From the NCBI GenBank assembly GCA_036394195.1, contig DASWFO010000160.1, positions 1 through 46,245 on the forward strand: a stretch of DNA of 46,245 nt, written 5' to 3'. The DNA is from DATJPD01 sp036394195. GTDB lineage: Bacteria; Pseudomonadota; Alphaproteobacteria; CACIAM-22H2. The translations under genes and the position numbers were made by a program. Positions 16,330-23,693 of the stretch are shown in pieces. The notes below the pieces were generated by a model. It saw nothing but the letters and a program-made list of their open reading frames with translations, made no database searches and had not been told where the DNA came from. The stretch's first letter is position 1. Each line of letters starts with the position of its first letter.

Positions 16330-17844
16330 TCACGCCGGATTCTCCTGCGGTGTGCCCTTCAGCTTGCCCATCGCCCAGCTGACGATCGGCCACACCAGCA
16401 GGAGCACGCCGATGCCGGTGATCACGCCGACGAGCCAGTTCGACCAGAAGATCGATACCGAGCCTTGCGACAGCAGCATCGACTGGCGGAAGGCGTTCTC
16501 CGCCTTGTCGCCGAGCACCAGCGCCAGCACCAGCGGCGGCAACGGATAGCCCAGCTTGTTGAACACGTAGCCGACGACACCGAAGACGCACATCATCCAG
16601 ATGTCGAAGGTCGAGTTGTTGACCGTGAAGGCGCCGACGGCGCAGATCACCACGATGATCGGCGCGATCACGCTGAACGGCACGCGCAGGATCGCGGCGA
16701 ACAGCGGCACGCAGGTCAGCACGACAATTAGGCCGGCGAGGTTGCCGAGATACATGCTGGCGATCAGGCCCCACACGAAATCCTTCTGCTCGACGAACAG
16801 CAGCGGGCCCGGCTGCAGGCCCCAGATCAGGAGGCCGCCCAGCAGCACCGCGGCGGTGGGCGAGCCCGGAATGCCCAGCGTCAGCATCGGCAGCAGGGCG
16901 CTGGTGCCGGCGGCGTGCGCCGCGGTCTCCGGCGCCACCACGCCCTCGATCTCGCCTTGGCCGAACCGGGCGCCGCGCTTGGACATCCGCTTGGCGATGC
17001 CGTAGCTCATGAACGAGGCGGGCGTCGCACCGCCCGGGGTGACACCCATCCAGCAGCCGATGAGGCAGGCGCGCAGCGAGGTCGCCCAGTATTGCGGCAG
17101 CTGCCGCCAGGTCTGCAGCACCGCTTTCAGGTTGAGCTTGGCCTTGGCCCCTTCGAAGGCGAGGCCGCCTTCCATCGACGACAGGATCTCGCCGAGACCG
17201 AACAGGCCGATCACCGCGGTGAGGAAGTCGAAGCCCTTCAGCAGGTCGGTGAAACCGTAGGTCATGCGCAGCTGACCGGTCACCGTGTCGAGGCCGACCG
17301 CCGCCAGGGCGAATCCCAGCATCATCGAGGCGAGAGTCTTGAACGGCGAGCCGCGTCCCATGCCGATGAAGCTGGCGAAGGTCAGGAACTGCACGGCGAA
17401 GAATTCCGGTGGGCCGAACCTGAGCGCGAAGCTCGCCACCAGCGGGGCCAGGAAGGTGATCATCACCACGGCCACGAACGCGCCGACGAAGGACGAGGTG
17501 AACGCCGCCGTCAGCGCCTGATCGGCCTTGCCCTGCTGCGCCATCGGATGGCCGTCGAACGTGGTCGCGACCGACCACGGCTCGCCCGGGATGTTGAACA
17601 GGATCGAGGTGATGGCGCCGCCGAACAGCGCCCCCCAGTAGATACAGGACAGCATGATGATCGCCGAGGTCGGCGGCATCGTGAAGGTGAGCGGCAGCAG
17701 GATTGCGACACCGTTGGCGCCGCCCAGGCCCGGCAGCACCCCGATGATGACGCCGAGCAGTATCCCGACCAGCATCAGGACCAGGTTGAACGGCTGCAGC
17801 ACGACCGCAAAGCCGTGGAAAAGTGCCGCGATGTCTTCAAACAA
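16330..17844 (-). CDS. Tripartite tricarboxylate transporter large membrane subunit TctA
   Basis: 504 aa, the normal TctA length, with about 12 hydrophobic segments. It has the family signature at the N-terminus (GVLPGLGGANGVAILLPLTF followed by TMPPTSAIIML) and its repeat-related counterpart in the second half (GVTPGGATPASFMSYGIAKR, then HAAGTSALLPMLTLGIPGS). These two Gly/Pro-rich loops are thought to form the transport path. It is the first gene of the leftward arm of the island and is divergent from the OxlT-like antiporter, with a 346-bp intergenic region that contains a candidate GntR operator. Confidence 0.94.
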   Translation of the reverse strand: MFEDIAALFHGFAVVLQPFNLVLMLVGILLGVIIGVLPGLGGANGVAILLPLTFTMPPTSAIIMLSCIYWGALFGGAITSILFNIPGEPWSVATTFDGHPMAQQGKADQALTAAFTSSFVGAFVAVVMITFLAPLVASFALRFGPPEFFAVQFLTFASFIGMGRGSPFKTLASMMLGFALAAVGLDTVTGQLRMTYGFTDLLKGFDFLTAVIGLFGLGEILSSMEGGLAFEGAKAKLNLKAVLQTWRQLPQYWATSLRACLIGCWMGVTPGGATPASFMSYGIAKRMSKRGARFGQGEIEGVVAPETAAHAAGTSALLPMLTLGIPGSPTAAVLLGGLLIWGLQPGPLLFVEQKDFVWGLIASMYLGNLAGLIVVLTCVPLFAAILRVPFSVIAPIIVVICAVGAFTVNNSTFDIWMMCVFGVVGYVFNKLGYPLPPLVLALVLGDKAENAFRQSMLLSQGSVSIFWSNWLVGVITGIGVLLLVWPIVSWAMGKLKGTPQENPA

Positions 17845-17890
17845 GAGGCGTTTCCCTCGGGCCTTCTTTAGCGCGGCCCTATTTGATCTT

Positions 17891-17928
17891 TACCACGCCA
17901 GCCTACACCGGACGAGCCTTGCGTGGTA
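17891..17928. promoter_or_regulatory. Inverted repeat TACCACGC / GCGTGGTA in the tctA leader
   Basis: Perfect 8-bp arms (17891-17898 and 17921-17928) separated by 22 bp, 47 bp upstream of the tctA start. It may be a dyad operator or a leader hairpin in tct mRNA. The rest of this 346-bp intergenic region holds the GGTATACC site below, a perfect ATCGGCCGAT palindrome at 17958-17967 and a C-run/G-run hairpin near 18007-18027; I see no gene in it. Confidence 0.35.
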
Positions 17929-17933
17929 GCCAG

Positions 17934-17951
17934 TATGAGGTATACCGTATA
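17934..17951. promoter_or_regulatory. Candidate GntR operator 1 (TATGAGGTATACCGTATA)
   Basis: An 18-bp site, palindromic at 14 of 18 positions, with core GGTATACC. It shares the pattern TATnnGGTATACnnnATA with the site at 19533. GntR/FCD regulators typically bind short palindromes of this kind, and a GntR/FCD gene lies 1.7 kb away. On the minus strand the sequence just ahead of the core (TTATAC) could be a -10 box for tctA, so binding would block it. Located in the divergent tctA/oxlT promoter region. Confidence 0.5.
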
Positions 17952-18190
17952 ATCAGCATCGGCCGATCTAAAAATACGAGCCGATCCAGAAGTACGGTCC
18001 GCCCTGGCCCCCCCACCCATGCGGGGGCTCACCGGGAAGTGACCGCCGGCCACTGGAGGAATTTCGCCCGACCCCATCCCACGTCATATCTACCCGTCCG
18101 CCCGAGGACAGATCCGCCTACGTTGAGGCGGGCACCGCGAGCCCACGGTTCGTCCGGACAACAGAAAACGACGGCAGGAGGAAACGATCT

Positions 18191-19486
18191 ATGCAGGCAC
18201 CCGGTTCGGGGGGACAGACCAACCATTGGACCAACCGTTGGGTCCAGCTCGTCGCGGGCATCATCTGCATGGTGATGATCGCCAATCTGCAATACGGCTG
18301 GACGCTGTTCGTCACCCCGATCGACCAGAAATATCATTGGGGCCGCGCCGCGATCCAAGCCGCGTTCAGCATCTTCGTCGTCACCGAAACCTGGCTGGTT
18401 CCTGTCGAAGGCTGGTTCGTCGACCGCTTCGGGCCAAAGATCGTCGTGTTGATCGGCGGCGTCCTGGTTGCCGCCGCCTGGGCGCTGAATTCGATCGCCG
18501 ATTCGACCATGCTCCTCTATGCCGCCGCCGCCATCGGCGGCATCGGGGCGGGTGCGGTTTACGGCACCTGCGTCGGCAACGCGCTCAAATGGTTTCCCGA
18601 CCGGCGGGGCCTCGCCGCCGGGCTGACCGCATCCGGCTTCGGCGCCGGCTCGGCGCTCACGGTGATTCCCATCCAGGAGATGATCGAGGCCAGCGGCTAC
18701 GAAGCCACGTTCCTATGGTTCGGACTGGCCCAGGGCGCGATCGTATTCCTGCTGTCGTGGCTGTTGCGCGCACCCGTGCCGCGGGACGTGCCGGCATCGG
18801 CGCGCGTGTCACAATCGCAGCGCGATTACAGGCCGGGCGAGATGATCCGCTCGCCGATCTTCTGGGTGATGTACGCGATGTTCGTGCTGGTCGGCGCCGG
18901 CGGCCTCATGGCGACGGCGCAGCTGGCGCCCATCGCCAGCGATTTCAAGGTCGGCGACGTCCCGGTCACCCTGGTCGGCCTGACCCTGCCGGCGCTCACC
19001 TTCGCGCTGTCCATCGATCGCGTGCTGAACGGACTGACGCGCCCGTTCTTCGGCTGGGTGTCCGACACGATCGGCCGCGAGATCACGATGTTCGTCGCCT
19101 TCGGCCTCGAGGCGGTCGGGATCTGGGCCTTGAGCACGTTCGGGCACGACCCGGTCGTGTTCGTCATCCTGAGCGGCGTGGTGTTCTTCGCCTGGGGCGA
19201 GATCTACAGCCTGTTCCCGTCGACCTGCACCGACGTGTATGGCAGCAAATACGCGACGGTGAATGCGGGCCTGCTCTACACCGCCAAAGGAACCGCGGCA
19301 CTCCTGGTCCCCTTCGCCAATCTGCTCAGCGGCGCCACCGGAAACTGGCACGCCGTCTTCGCGATCGCGGCGGCGATGAACGCCCTGGCCGCTATCATGG
19401 CCATCGCCGTGCTCCGTCCGTTGCGCGCCGCCCATCGCGCGACAGCGCGCCGCGCGCGCCAGCCTGCCGATGGCGCGCGGGCCTGA
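18191..19486 (+). CDS. oxlT: MFS transporter, oxalate/formate antiporter family (OxlT-like)
   Basis: 431 aa with 12 hydrophobic helices. It matches OxlT of Oxalobacter in many segments: NRWVQLVAGIICMVMIANLQYGWTL-type helix 1 (split here), WFPDRRGLAAGLTASGFGAG, the motif NGLTRPFFGWVSDTIGR, and GEIYSLFPSTCTDVYG. The two basic residues essential in OxlT (R272 and K355) have counterparts at R284 (LTRPFFGW) and K366 (YTAKGTAAL), which bind the divalent oxalate. It should exchange oxalate for formate or import oxalate. The ATG follows AGGAGGAAA. It lies upstream of the regulator and oxc/frc genes on the same strand. The antiporter direction of transport is inferred from family and context. Confidence 0.88.
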   Translation: MQAPGSGGQTNHWTNRWVQLVAGIICMVMIANLQYGWTLFVTPIDQKYHWGRAAIQAAFSIFVVTETWLVPVEGWFVDRFGPKIVVLIGGVLVAAAWALNSIADSTMLLYAAAAIGGIGAGAVYGTCVGNALKWFPDRRGLAAGLTASGFGAGSALTVIPIQEMIEASGYEATFLWFGLAQGAIVFLLSWLLRAPVPRDVPASARVSQSQRDYRPGEMIRSPIFWVMYAMFVLVGAGGLMATAQLAPIASDFKVGDVPVTLVGLTLPALTFALSIDRVLNGLTRPFFGWVSDTIGREITMFVAFGLEAVGIWALSTFGHDPVVFVILSGVVFFAWGEIYSLFPSTCTDVYGSKYATVNAGLLYTAKGTAALLVPFANLLSGATGNWHAVFAIAAAMNALAAIMAIAVLRPLRAAHRATARRARQPADGARA

Positions 19487-19532
19487 GGCACAGCCGCCCA
19501 CTACCGCACCGGCCCGCTTGCACGCGGATAAG

Positions 19533-19550
19533 TATCTGGTATACAAAATA
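19533..19550. promoter_or_regulatory. Candidate GntR operator 2 (TATCTGGTATACAAAATA)
   Basis: It shares TATnnGGTATACnnnATA with the site at 17934 and lies about 100 bp upstream of gntR, in the gap after oxlT. The core TGGTATACAA fits GntR-type half-sites. Autoregulation of gntR, and control of the downstream oxc genes, would follow. The two sites agree at 13 of 18 positions. Confidence 0.5.
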
Positions 19551-19652
19551 ACGCGCCGCGGTTTACAGATCACAACAAGCTGCCGCGAGCAGCGATGCTC
19601 GCCGGGGGCGCTTTGATTTGATTGCGCAAATTAGAGGGAACGCCGGAGGGCC

Positions 19653-20342
19653 ATGAGCGAGCTGAAACTGGCGGTCCAGCCGATTGAAGCGGAGCCGAGC
19701 TTCCGCGACCGCGCCTACGCGGCGCTGAAGCAGGCGATCACGACGATCGACATCTATGCCACGCGCGACGAGATCCGGCTGGACGAGCGCCAGCTCTCGG
19801 CCGATCTCGGCATCAGCCGGACGCCGATCCGCGAGGCGTTGAACCGCCTCGAGCAGGAAGGGCTGATCCGCTCGGTGCCCCGCCGCGGCATGTTCATCGT
19901 CCGCAAGACGAAGAGCGAGATCATCGAGATCATCCACGTGTGGGCGGCGCTCGAAAGCATGGCGGCGCGGCTGATCACCTTGCACGCCACCAACGAGGAG
20001 ATTGCGAACCTGCGCAAGATGCTGACGGCGTTTGCCGAGCATCCGTCGCGCCTGCACATCGACGAGTATTCGGAGGCCAATATCCGCTTCCACCAGGCGA
20101 TCGTGAACCTCAGCAAGAACACGGCGCTGATCGACACGATGGAGAACCTGTTCGTCCACATGCGGTCGATCCGGCGCCAGACGATCTCCGAGAACGATCG
20201 CGCCACGCGCTCGATCATCGACCACATGAACATCGTCGAGGCGCTGGAGAAGCGGCAGACCGAGCGCGCCGAGCAGCTGGTCCGCCAGCACAGCCTCGAT
20301 CTCGCCACGCACGTGGAAAAGCACGTCGACTATTTGGATTGA
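19653..20342 (+). CDS. GntR family transcriptional regulator, FadR/FCD type
   Basis: 229 aa. The N-terminal winged helix-turn-helix spans about residues 15-85, with the recognition-helix region LDERQLSADLGISRTPIREA followed by LNRLEQEGLIRSVPRRGMFI. The C-terminal FCD ligand domain (about 95-222) contains the conserved acidic/histidine metal-binding positions: FHQAIVNLSKN, and the later D/H-rich IIDHMNIVEALEKRQTERAE. Start ATG at 19653 with GGAGGG upstream. FCD regulators respond to organic acids; in this position oxalate, oxalyl-CoA or formate are likely effectors (inference). A terminator hairpin follows directly, before oxc. Two matching palindromes nearby are its candidate binding sites. 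Confidence 0.93.
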   Translation: MSELKLAVQPIEAEPSFRDRAYAALKQAITTIDIYATRDEIRLDERQLSADLGISRTPIREALNRLEQEGLIRSVPRRGMFIVRKTKSEIIEIIHVWAALESMAARLITLHATNEEIANLRKMLTAFAEHPSRLHIDEYSEANIRFHQAIVNLSKNTALIDTMENLFVHMRSIRRQTISENDRATRSIIDHMNIVEALEKRQTERAEQLVRQHSLDLATHVEKHVDYLD

Positions 20343-20355
20343 CCGCGAAAGACCG

Positions 20356-20387
20356 CGGCCGCGCCGTTCCAGCGCGGCCGTATTTTT
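20356..20387 (+). terminator. Intrinsic terminator or attenuator between gntR and oxc
   Basis: A perfect 9-bp GC stem, CGGCCGCGC (20356-20364) and GCGCGGCCG (20372-20380), with a 7-nt loop, followed by TATTTTT. It ends only 26 bp before the oxc ATG. That leaves too little room for a separate promoter after it, so oxc is expressed by read-through or from a promoter inside gntR or overlapping the hairpin. Confidence 0.75.
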
Positions 20388-20413
20388 CCGCGGTGCGGAC
20401 ACAGGAGGAGACC

Positions 20414-22159
20414 ATGGCCGAAGGAACCACGAAGAAACAAGAGACCGCGCCGCCGGGAGAGACGCAGGACCTGACGGACGGCTTTCACCTCGTCATCGAC
20501 GCGCTCAAGCTGAACGGCCTCACGACGATCTACGGCGTGCCCGGCATTCCGATCACCGATTTCGGCCGCATGGCGCAGGCCGCCGGCCTCCGCGTCCTGT
20601 CCTTCCGCCATGAGCAGAACGCCGGCTACGCGGCCGCGATCGCCGGCTTCCTGACCAAGAAGCCCGGAATCTGCCTCACCGTGTCGGCCCCCGGCTTCCT
20701 CAACGGCCTGACGGCGCTGGCTCACGCCACGACCAATTGCTTTCCGATGATCCAGATCTCCGGCTCGTCCGAGCGCGAGGTCGTCGACCTGCAGCAGGGC
20801 GACTATGAAGAGATGGATCAGCTGGCGATCGCCAAGCCGCTGTGCAAGGCAGCGTTCCGCGTGCTGCACGCCGCTGACATCGGCATCGGCGTGGCGCGCG
20901 CGATCCGCGCCGCGGTGTCGGGCCGTCCGGGCGGCGTCTATCTCGATCTGCCGGCCAAGCTGTTCGGCCAGGTCATGAATGCGGAAGCCGGCCGGAAGTC
21001 GCTGGTCAAGGTGATCGACCCGGCTCCGGCGCAGATTCCCGCGCCGGCCGCGGTGAAGCGGGCACTGGACGTGCTGAAGAGCGCCAAGCGTCCGTTGATC
21101 ATCCTGGGCAAAGGCGCCGCCTACGCGCAGGCCGATGACGCGATCCGTGCACTCGTCGAGAAGGCCGGCGTTCCGTTCCTCCCGATGAGCATGGCCAAGG
21201 GCCTCCTGCCCGACACGCATCCGCAATGCGCCGGGGCTGCACGCTCGACCGTGCTGAAAGACTCCGACGTCGTGATGCTGATCGGCGCCCGGCTCAACTG
21301 GCTGCTGTCGCACGGCAAGGGCAAGACCTGGGGCGAAGCACCGAAGAAGTTCATCCAGATCGACATCGAGCCGAAGGAGATGGACAGCAACGTCGAGATC
21401 GCCGCCCCGGTCGTCGGCGACATCGCGTCCTGCGTCGCGGCTCTTCTGGACGGCATGGGCAGCAATTGGCCGGCTCCACCGAGCGACTGGATCAACGCGG
21501 TCAAGACGAAGCGCGAAGAGAACGTCGCGAAGATGGCGCCGCGGCTGATGAACAACAACTCGCCGATGGACTATCACGGCGCCCTCGGCGCGCTGCGCAC
21601 CATCATCAAGGAGCGGCCGGACGCTATCCTGGTCAACGAAGGTGCGAACACGCTCGACCTCGCCCGCGGCATCATCGACATGTACAAGCCGCGCAAGCGC
21701 CTCGACGTCGGCACCTGGGGCGTCATGGGCATCGGCATGGGCTCCGCCATCGCCGCCGCCGTCGAGACCGGCAAGCCGGTGCTGGCCGTCGAAGGCGACA
21801 GCGCCTTCGGCTTCTCCGGCATGGAGATCGAGACGATCTGCCGCTACCAGCTGCCGGTCTGCGTCGTCGTGTTCAACAACGACGGCATCTATCGCGGCAC
21901 CGACGTCAACAAGGCCGGCGCCGACCCCGCGACGACGGTGTTCGTCAAAGGGGCGCGCTACGACAAGATGATCGAGGCGTTCGGCGGCGTCGGGGTCAAT
22001 GCAACGTCGCCCGACGAGCTGAAGCGCGCCGTGAACGAGGCGATGGATTCCGGCCAGCCGACCCTGATCAACGCCGTGATCGATCCGGCCGCCGGCAGCG
22101 AGAGCGGCCGCATCGGCAACCTCAACCCGCAAAGCGCGCTCAAGAAGAAGCAAGCTTGA
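20414..22159 (+). CDS. oxc: Oxalyl-CoA decarboxylase
   Basis: 581 aa ThDP enzyme that decarboxylates oxalyl-CoA to formyl-CoA. Start ATG at 20414 after a strong AGGAGGAG sequence. The N-terminal ThDP-PYR domain carries YGVPGIPITDFGRMAQ and the catalytic glutamate E67 in FRHEQNAGYAAAI, corresponding to Glu56 of Oxalobacter Oxc. The region SGSSEREVVDLQQGDYEEMD is highly characteristic of Oxc. The C-terminal ThDP-PP domain has the metal/ThDP motif from GDS (about 462-464) to NND (about 487-489) and the Oxc-type NNDGIYRGTDVN. The C-terminus is Lys-rich (ALKKKQA). It is followed 58 bp later by frc, the partner enzyme. Confidence 0.96.
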   Translation: MAEGTTKKQETAPPGETQDLTDGFHLVIDALKLNGLTTIYGVPGIPITDFGRMAQAAGLRVLSFRHEQNAGYAAAIAGFLTKKPGICLTVSAPGFLNGLTALAHATTNCFPMIQISGSSEREVVDLQQGDYEEMDQLAIAKPLCKAAFRVLHAADIGIGVARAIRAAVSGRPGGVYLDLPAKLFGQVMNAEAGRKSLVKVIDPAPAQIPAPAAVKRALDVLKSAKRPLIILGKGAAYAQADDAIRALVEKAGVPFLPMSMAKGLLPDTHPQCAGAARSTVLKDSDVVMLIGARLNWLLSHGKGKTWGEAPKKFIQIDIEPKEMDSNVEIAAPVVGDIASCVAALLDGMGSNWPAPPSDWINAVKTKREENVAKMAPRLMNNNSPMDYHGALGALRTIIKERPDAILVNEGANTLDLARGIIDMYKPRKRLDVGTWGVMGIGMGSAIAAAVETGKPVLAVEGDSAFGFSGMEIETICRYQLPVCVVVFNNDGIYRGTDVNKAGADPATTVFVKGARYDKMIEAFGGVGVNATSPDELKRAVNEAMDSGQPTLINAVIDPAAGSESGRIGNLNPQSALKKKQA

Positions 22160-22217
22160 TCCCGGATGCGACGCACGCGCCGCTGTATTGAGATTTTTTG
22201 AGTCTGGAGGACGACAG

Positions 22218-23663
22218 ATGGCCAAGACGAAGAAAAAAGCCCGGCGCACCACCAAGGCGGCGGCGCGCAAGGTCGTGAAGCTGGCCGGCCGCAAGGGCCG
22301 GGCGGCGAAGCCCGCCCGCGCCGCGAACGCGAACGGCAACGGCGTGCCGAGGCCGTCGTCCAAGCCGTTCGGCCAGGCCGGCAAGGCGCTGGACGGGGTG
22401 CGCGTGCTCGACTTCACGCATGTGCAGTCGGGGCCGACCTGCACCCAGCTCCTCGCCTGGCTCGGCGCCGACGTGATCAAGATCGAGCGCCCCGGCATCG
22501 GCGACATCACGCGCGGCCAGCTCCGCGACGTGAAGGACGCCGACAGCTTGTATTTCACCATGCTCAACCACAACAAGCGCTCGATCACGGTCGACTCCAA
22601 GCACCCGCAGGGCAAGCGGGTGATCGACGAGCTGATCAAGAAATGCGACGTGCTGGTCGAGAACTTCGCACCCGGTGCCTTGGACCGCATGGGGTTCACC
22701 TGGGAGCACATCCACAAGCTCAACCCGCGCATGGTCGTCGCCTCGGTGAAGGGCTTCGGCCCCGGCCCGTACGAGGACTGCAAGGTCTACGAGAACGTCG
22801 CGCAATGCACCGGCGGCTCGGCCTCGACCACCGGCTTCCGCGACGGCCCGCCTCTGGTCACCGGCGCGCAGATCGGCGATTCGGGGACCGGCCTGCATGT
22901 GGCGCTCGGCATCGTCTCCGCCCTCTATCAGCGCGCCCGGACCGGCCGCGGCCAGAAGGTCCTGTGCGCGATGCAGGACGGCGTCTTGAACCTGTGCCGG
23001 GTCAAGCTGCGCGACCAGCAGCGGCTGAAGCATGGGCCTCTGAAGGAGTACAGCCAGTTCGGCGAGAACATCCCGTTCGGCGACGCGGTGCCGCGCGCCG
23101 GCAACGATTCGGGCGGCGGCCAGCCGGGCTGGATCTTGAAGTGCAAGGGCTGGGAGACCGACCCGGACGCCTACATCTACTTCATCACCCAGGCGCCGGT
23201 GTGGGAGACGATCTGCGAGGTGATCGGCGAGCCGGGCTGGAAAACCGACCCGGATTATGCGACGCCGCAGGCGCGGCTGCCGCGGCTCAAGGCCATCTTC
23301 GCCAGGATCGAGGACTGGACCACGACCAAGACCAAGTTCGAGGCCATGGACATCCTCAACAAATACGACATTCCGTGCGGGCCGATCCTGTCGATGAAGG
23401 AGATCGCCGAGGACGAATCGCTGCGCAAGACCGGGACGGTGGTCGAGGTCGACCATCCGACGCGGGGCAAGTACCTCACCGTCGGCAACCCGATCAAGCT
23501 CTCCGACTCGGTCTCGGAGGTCAAGCGCTCGCCGCTGCTCGGCGAGCACACCGACGAGATCCTGAAGGACGTGCTCGGCTTCAAGGCGAACGAAGTGGCC
23601 GAGATCAAAGCGTCGGGTGCGCTCAGCGCGCCCAAGAAGGAAGGCGCGAAAGCCGCGGCCTGA
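22218..23663 (+). CDS. frc: Formyl-CoA:oxalate CoA-transferase with basic N-terminal tail
   Basis: 481 aa class III CoA-transferase that moves CoA from formyl-CoA to oxalate, giving formate and oxalyl-CoA. ATG at 22218 after GGAGGACGA. The catalytic core starts near residue 57 (LDGVRVLDFTHVQSGPTCTQ). Q70 matches Gln17 and D221 (GAQIGDSG) matches the catalytic Asp169 of Oxalobacter Frc. The flexible glycine loop is present as DSGGGQPGWILKCKGWE. Unusual is an N-terminal extension of about 53 residues, rich in Lys/Arg/Ala (MAKTKKKARRTTKAAARKVV and on to VPRPSSKP), which normal Frc lacks; the C-terminus also ends in a Lys/Ala-rich tail. The extension resembles histone H1-like tails. Its nucleotide sequence has the same composition as its surroundings. 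Confidence 0.96.
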   Translation: MAKTKKKARRTTKAAARKVVKLAGRKGRAAKPARAANANGNGVPRPSSKPFGQAGKALDGVRVLDFTHVQSGPTCTQLLAWLGADVIKIERPGIGDITRGQLRDVKDADSLYFTMLNHNKRSITVDSKHPQGKRVIDELIKKCDVLVENFAPGALDRMGFTWEHIHKLNPRMVVASVKGFGPGPYEDCKVYENVAQCTGGSASTTGFRDGPPLVTGAQIGDSGTGLHVALGIVSALYQRARTGRGQKVLCAMQDGVLNLCRVKLRDQQRLKHGPLKEYSQFGENIPFGDAVPRAGNDSGGGQPGWILKCKGWETDPDAYIYFITQAPVWETICEVIGEPGWKTDPDYATPQARLPRLKAIFARIEDWTTTKTKFEAMDILNKYDIPCGPILSMKEIAEDESLRKTGTVVEVDHPTRGKYLTVGNPIKLSDSVSEVKRSPLLGEHTDEILKDVLGFKANEVAEIKASGALSAPKKEGAKAAA

Positions 23664-23693
23664 CGACAAGAAAGCAAAACGAGGGAGCCATCC

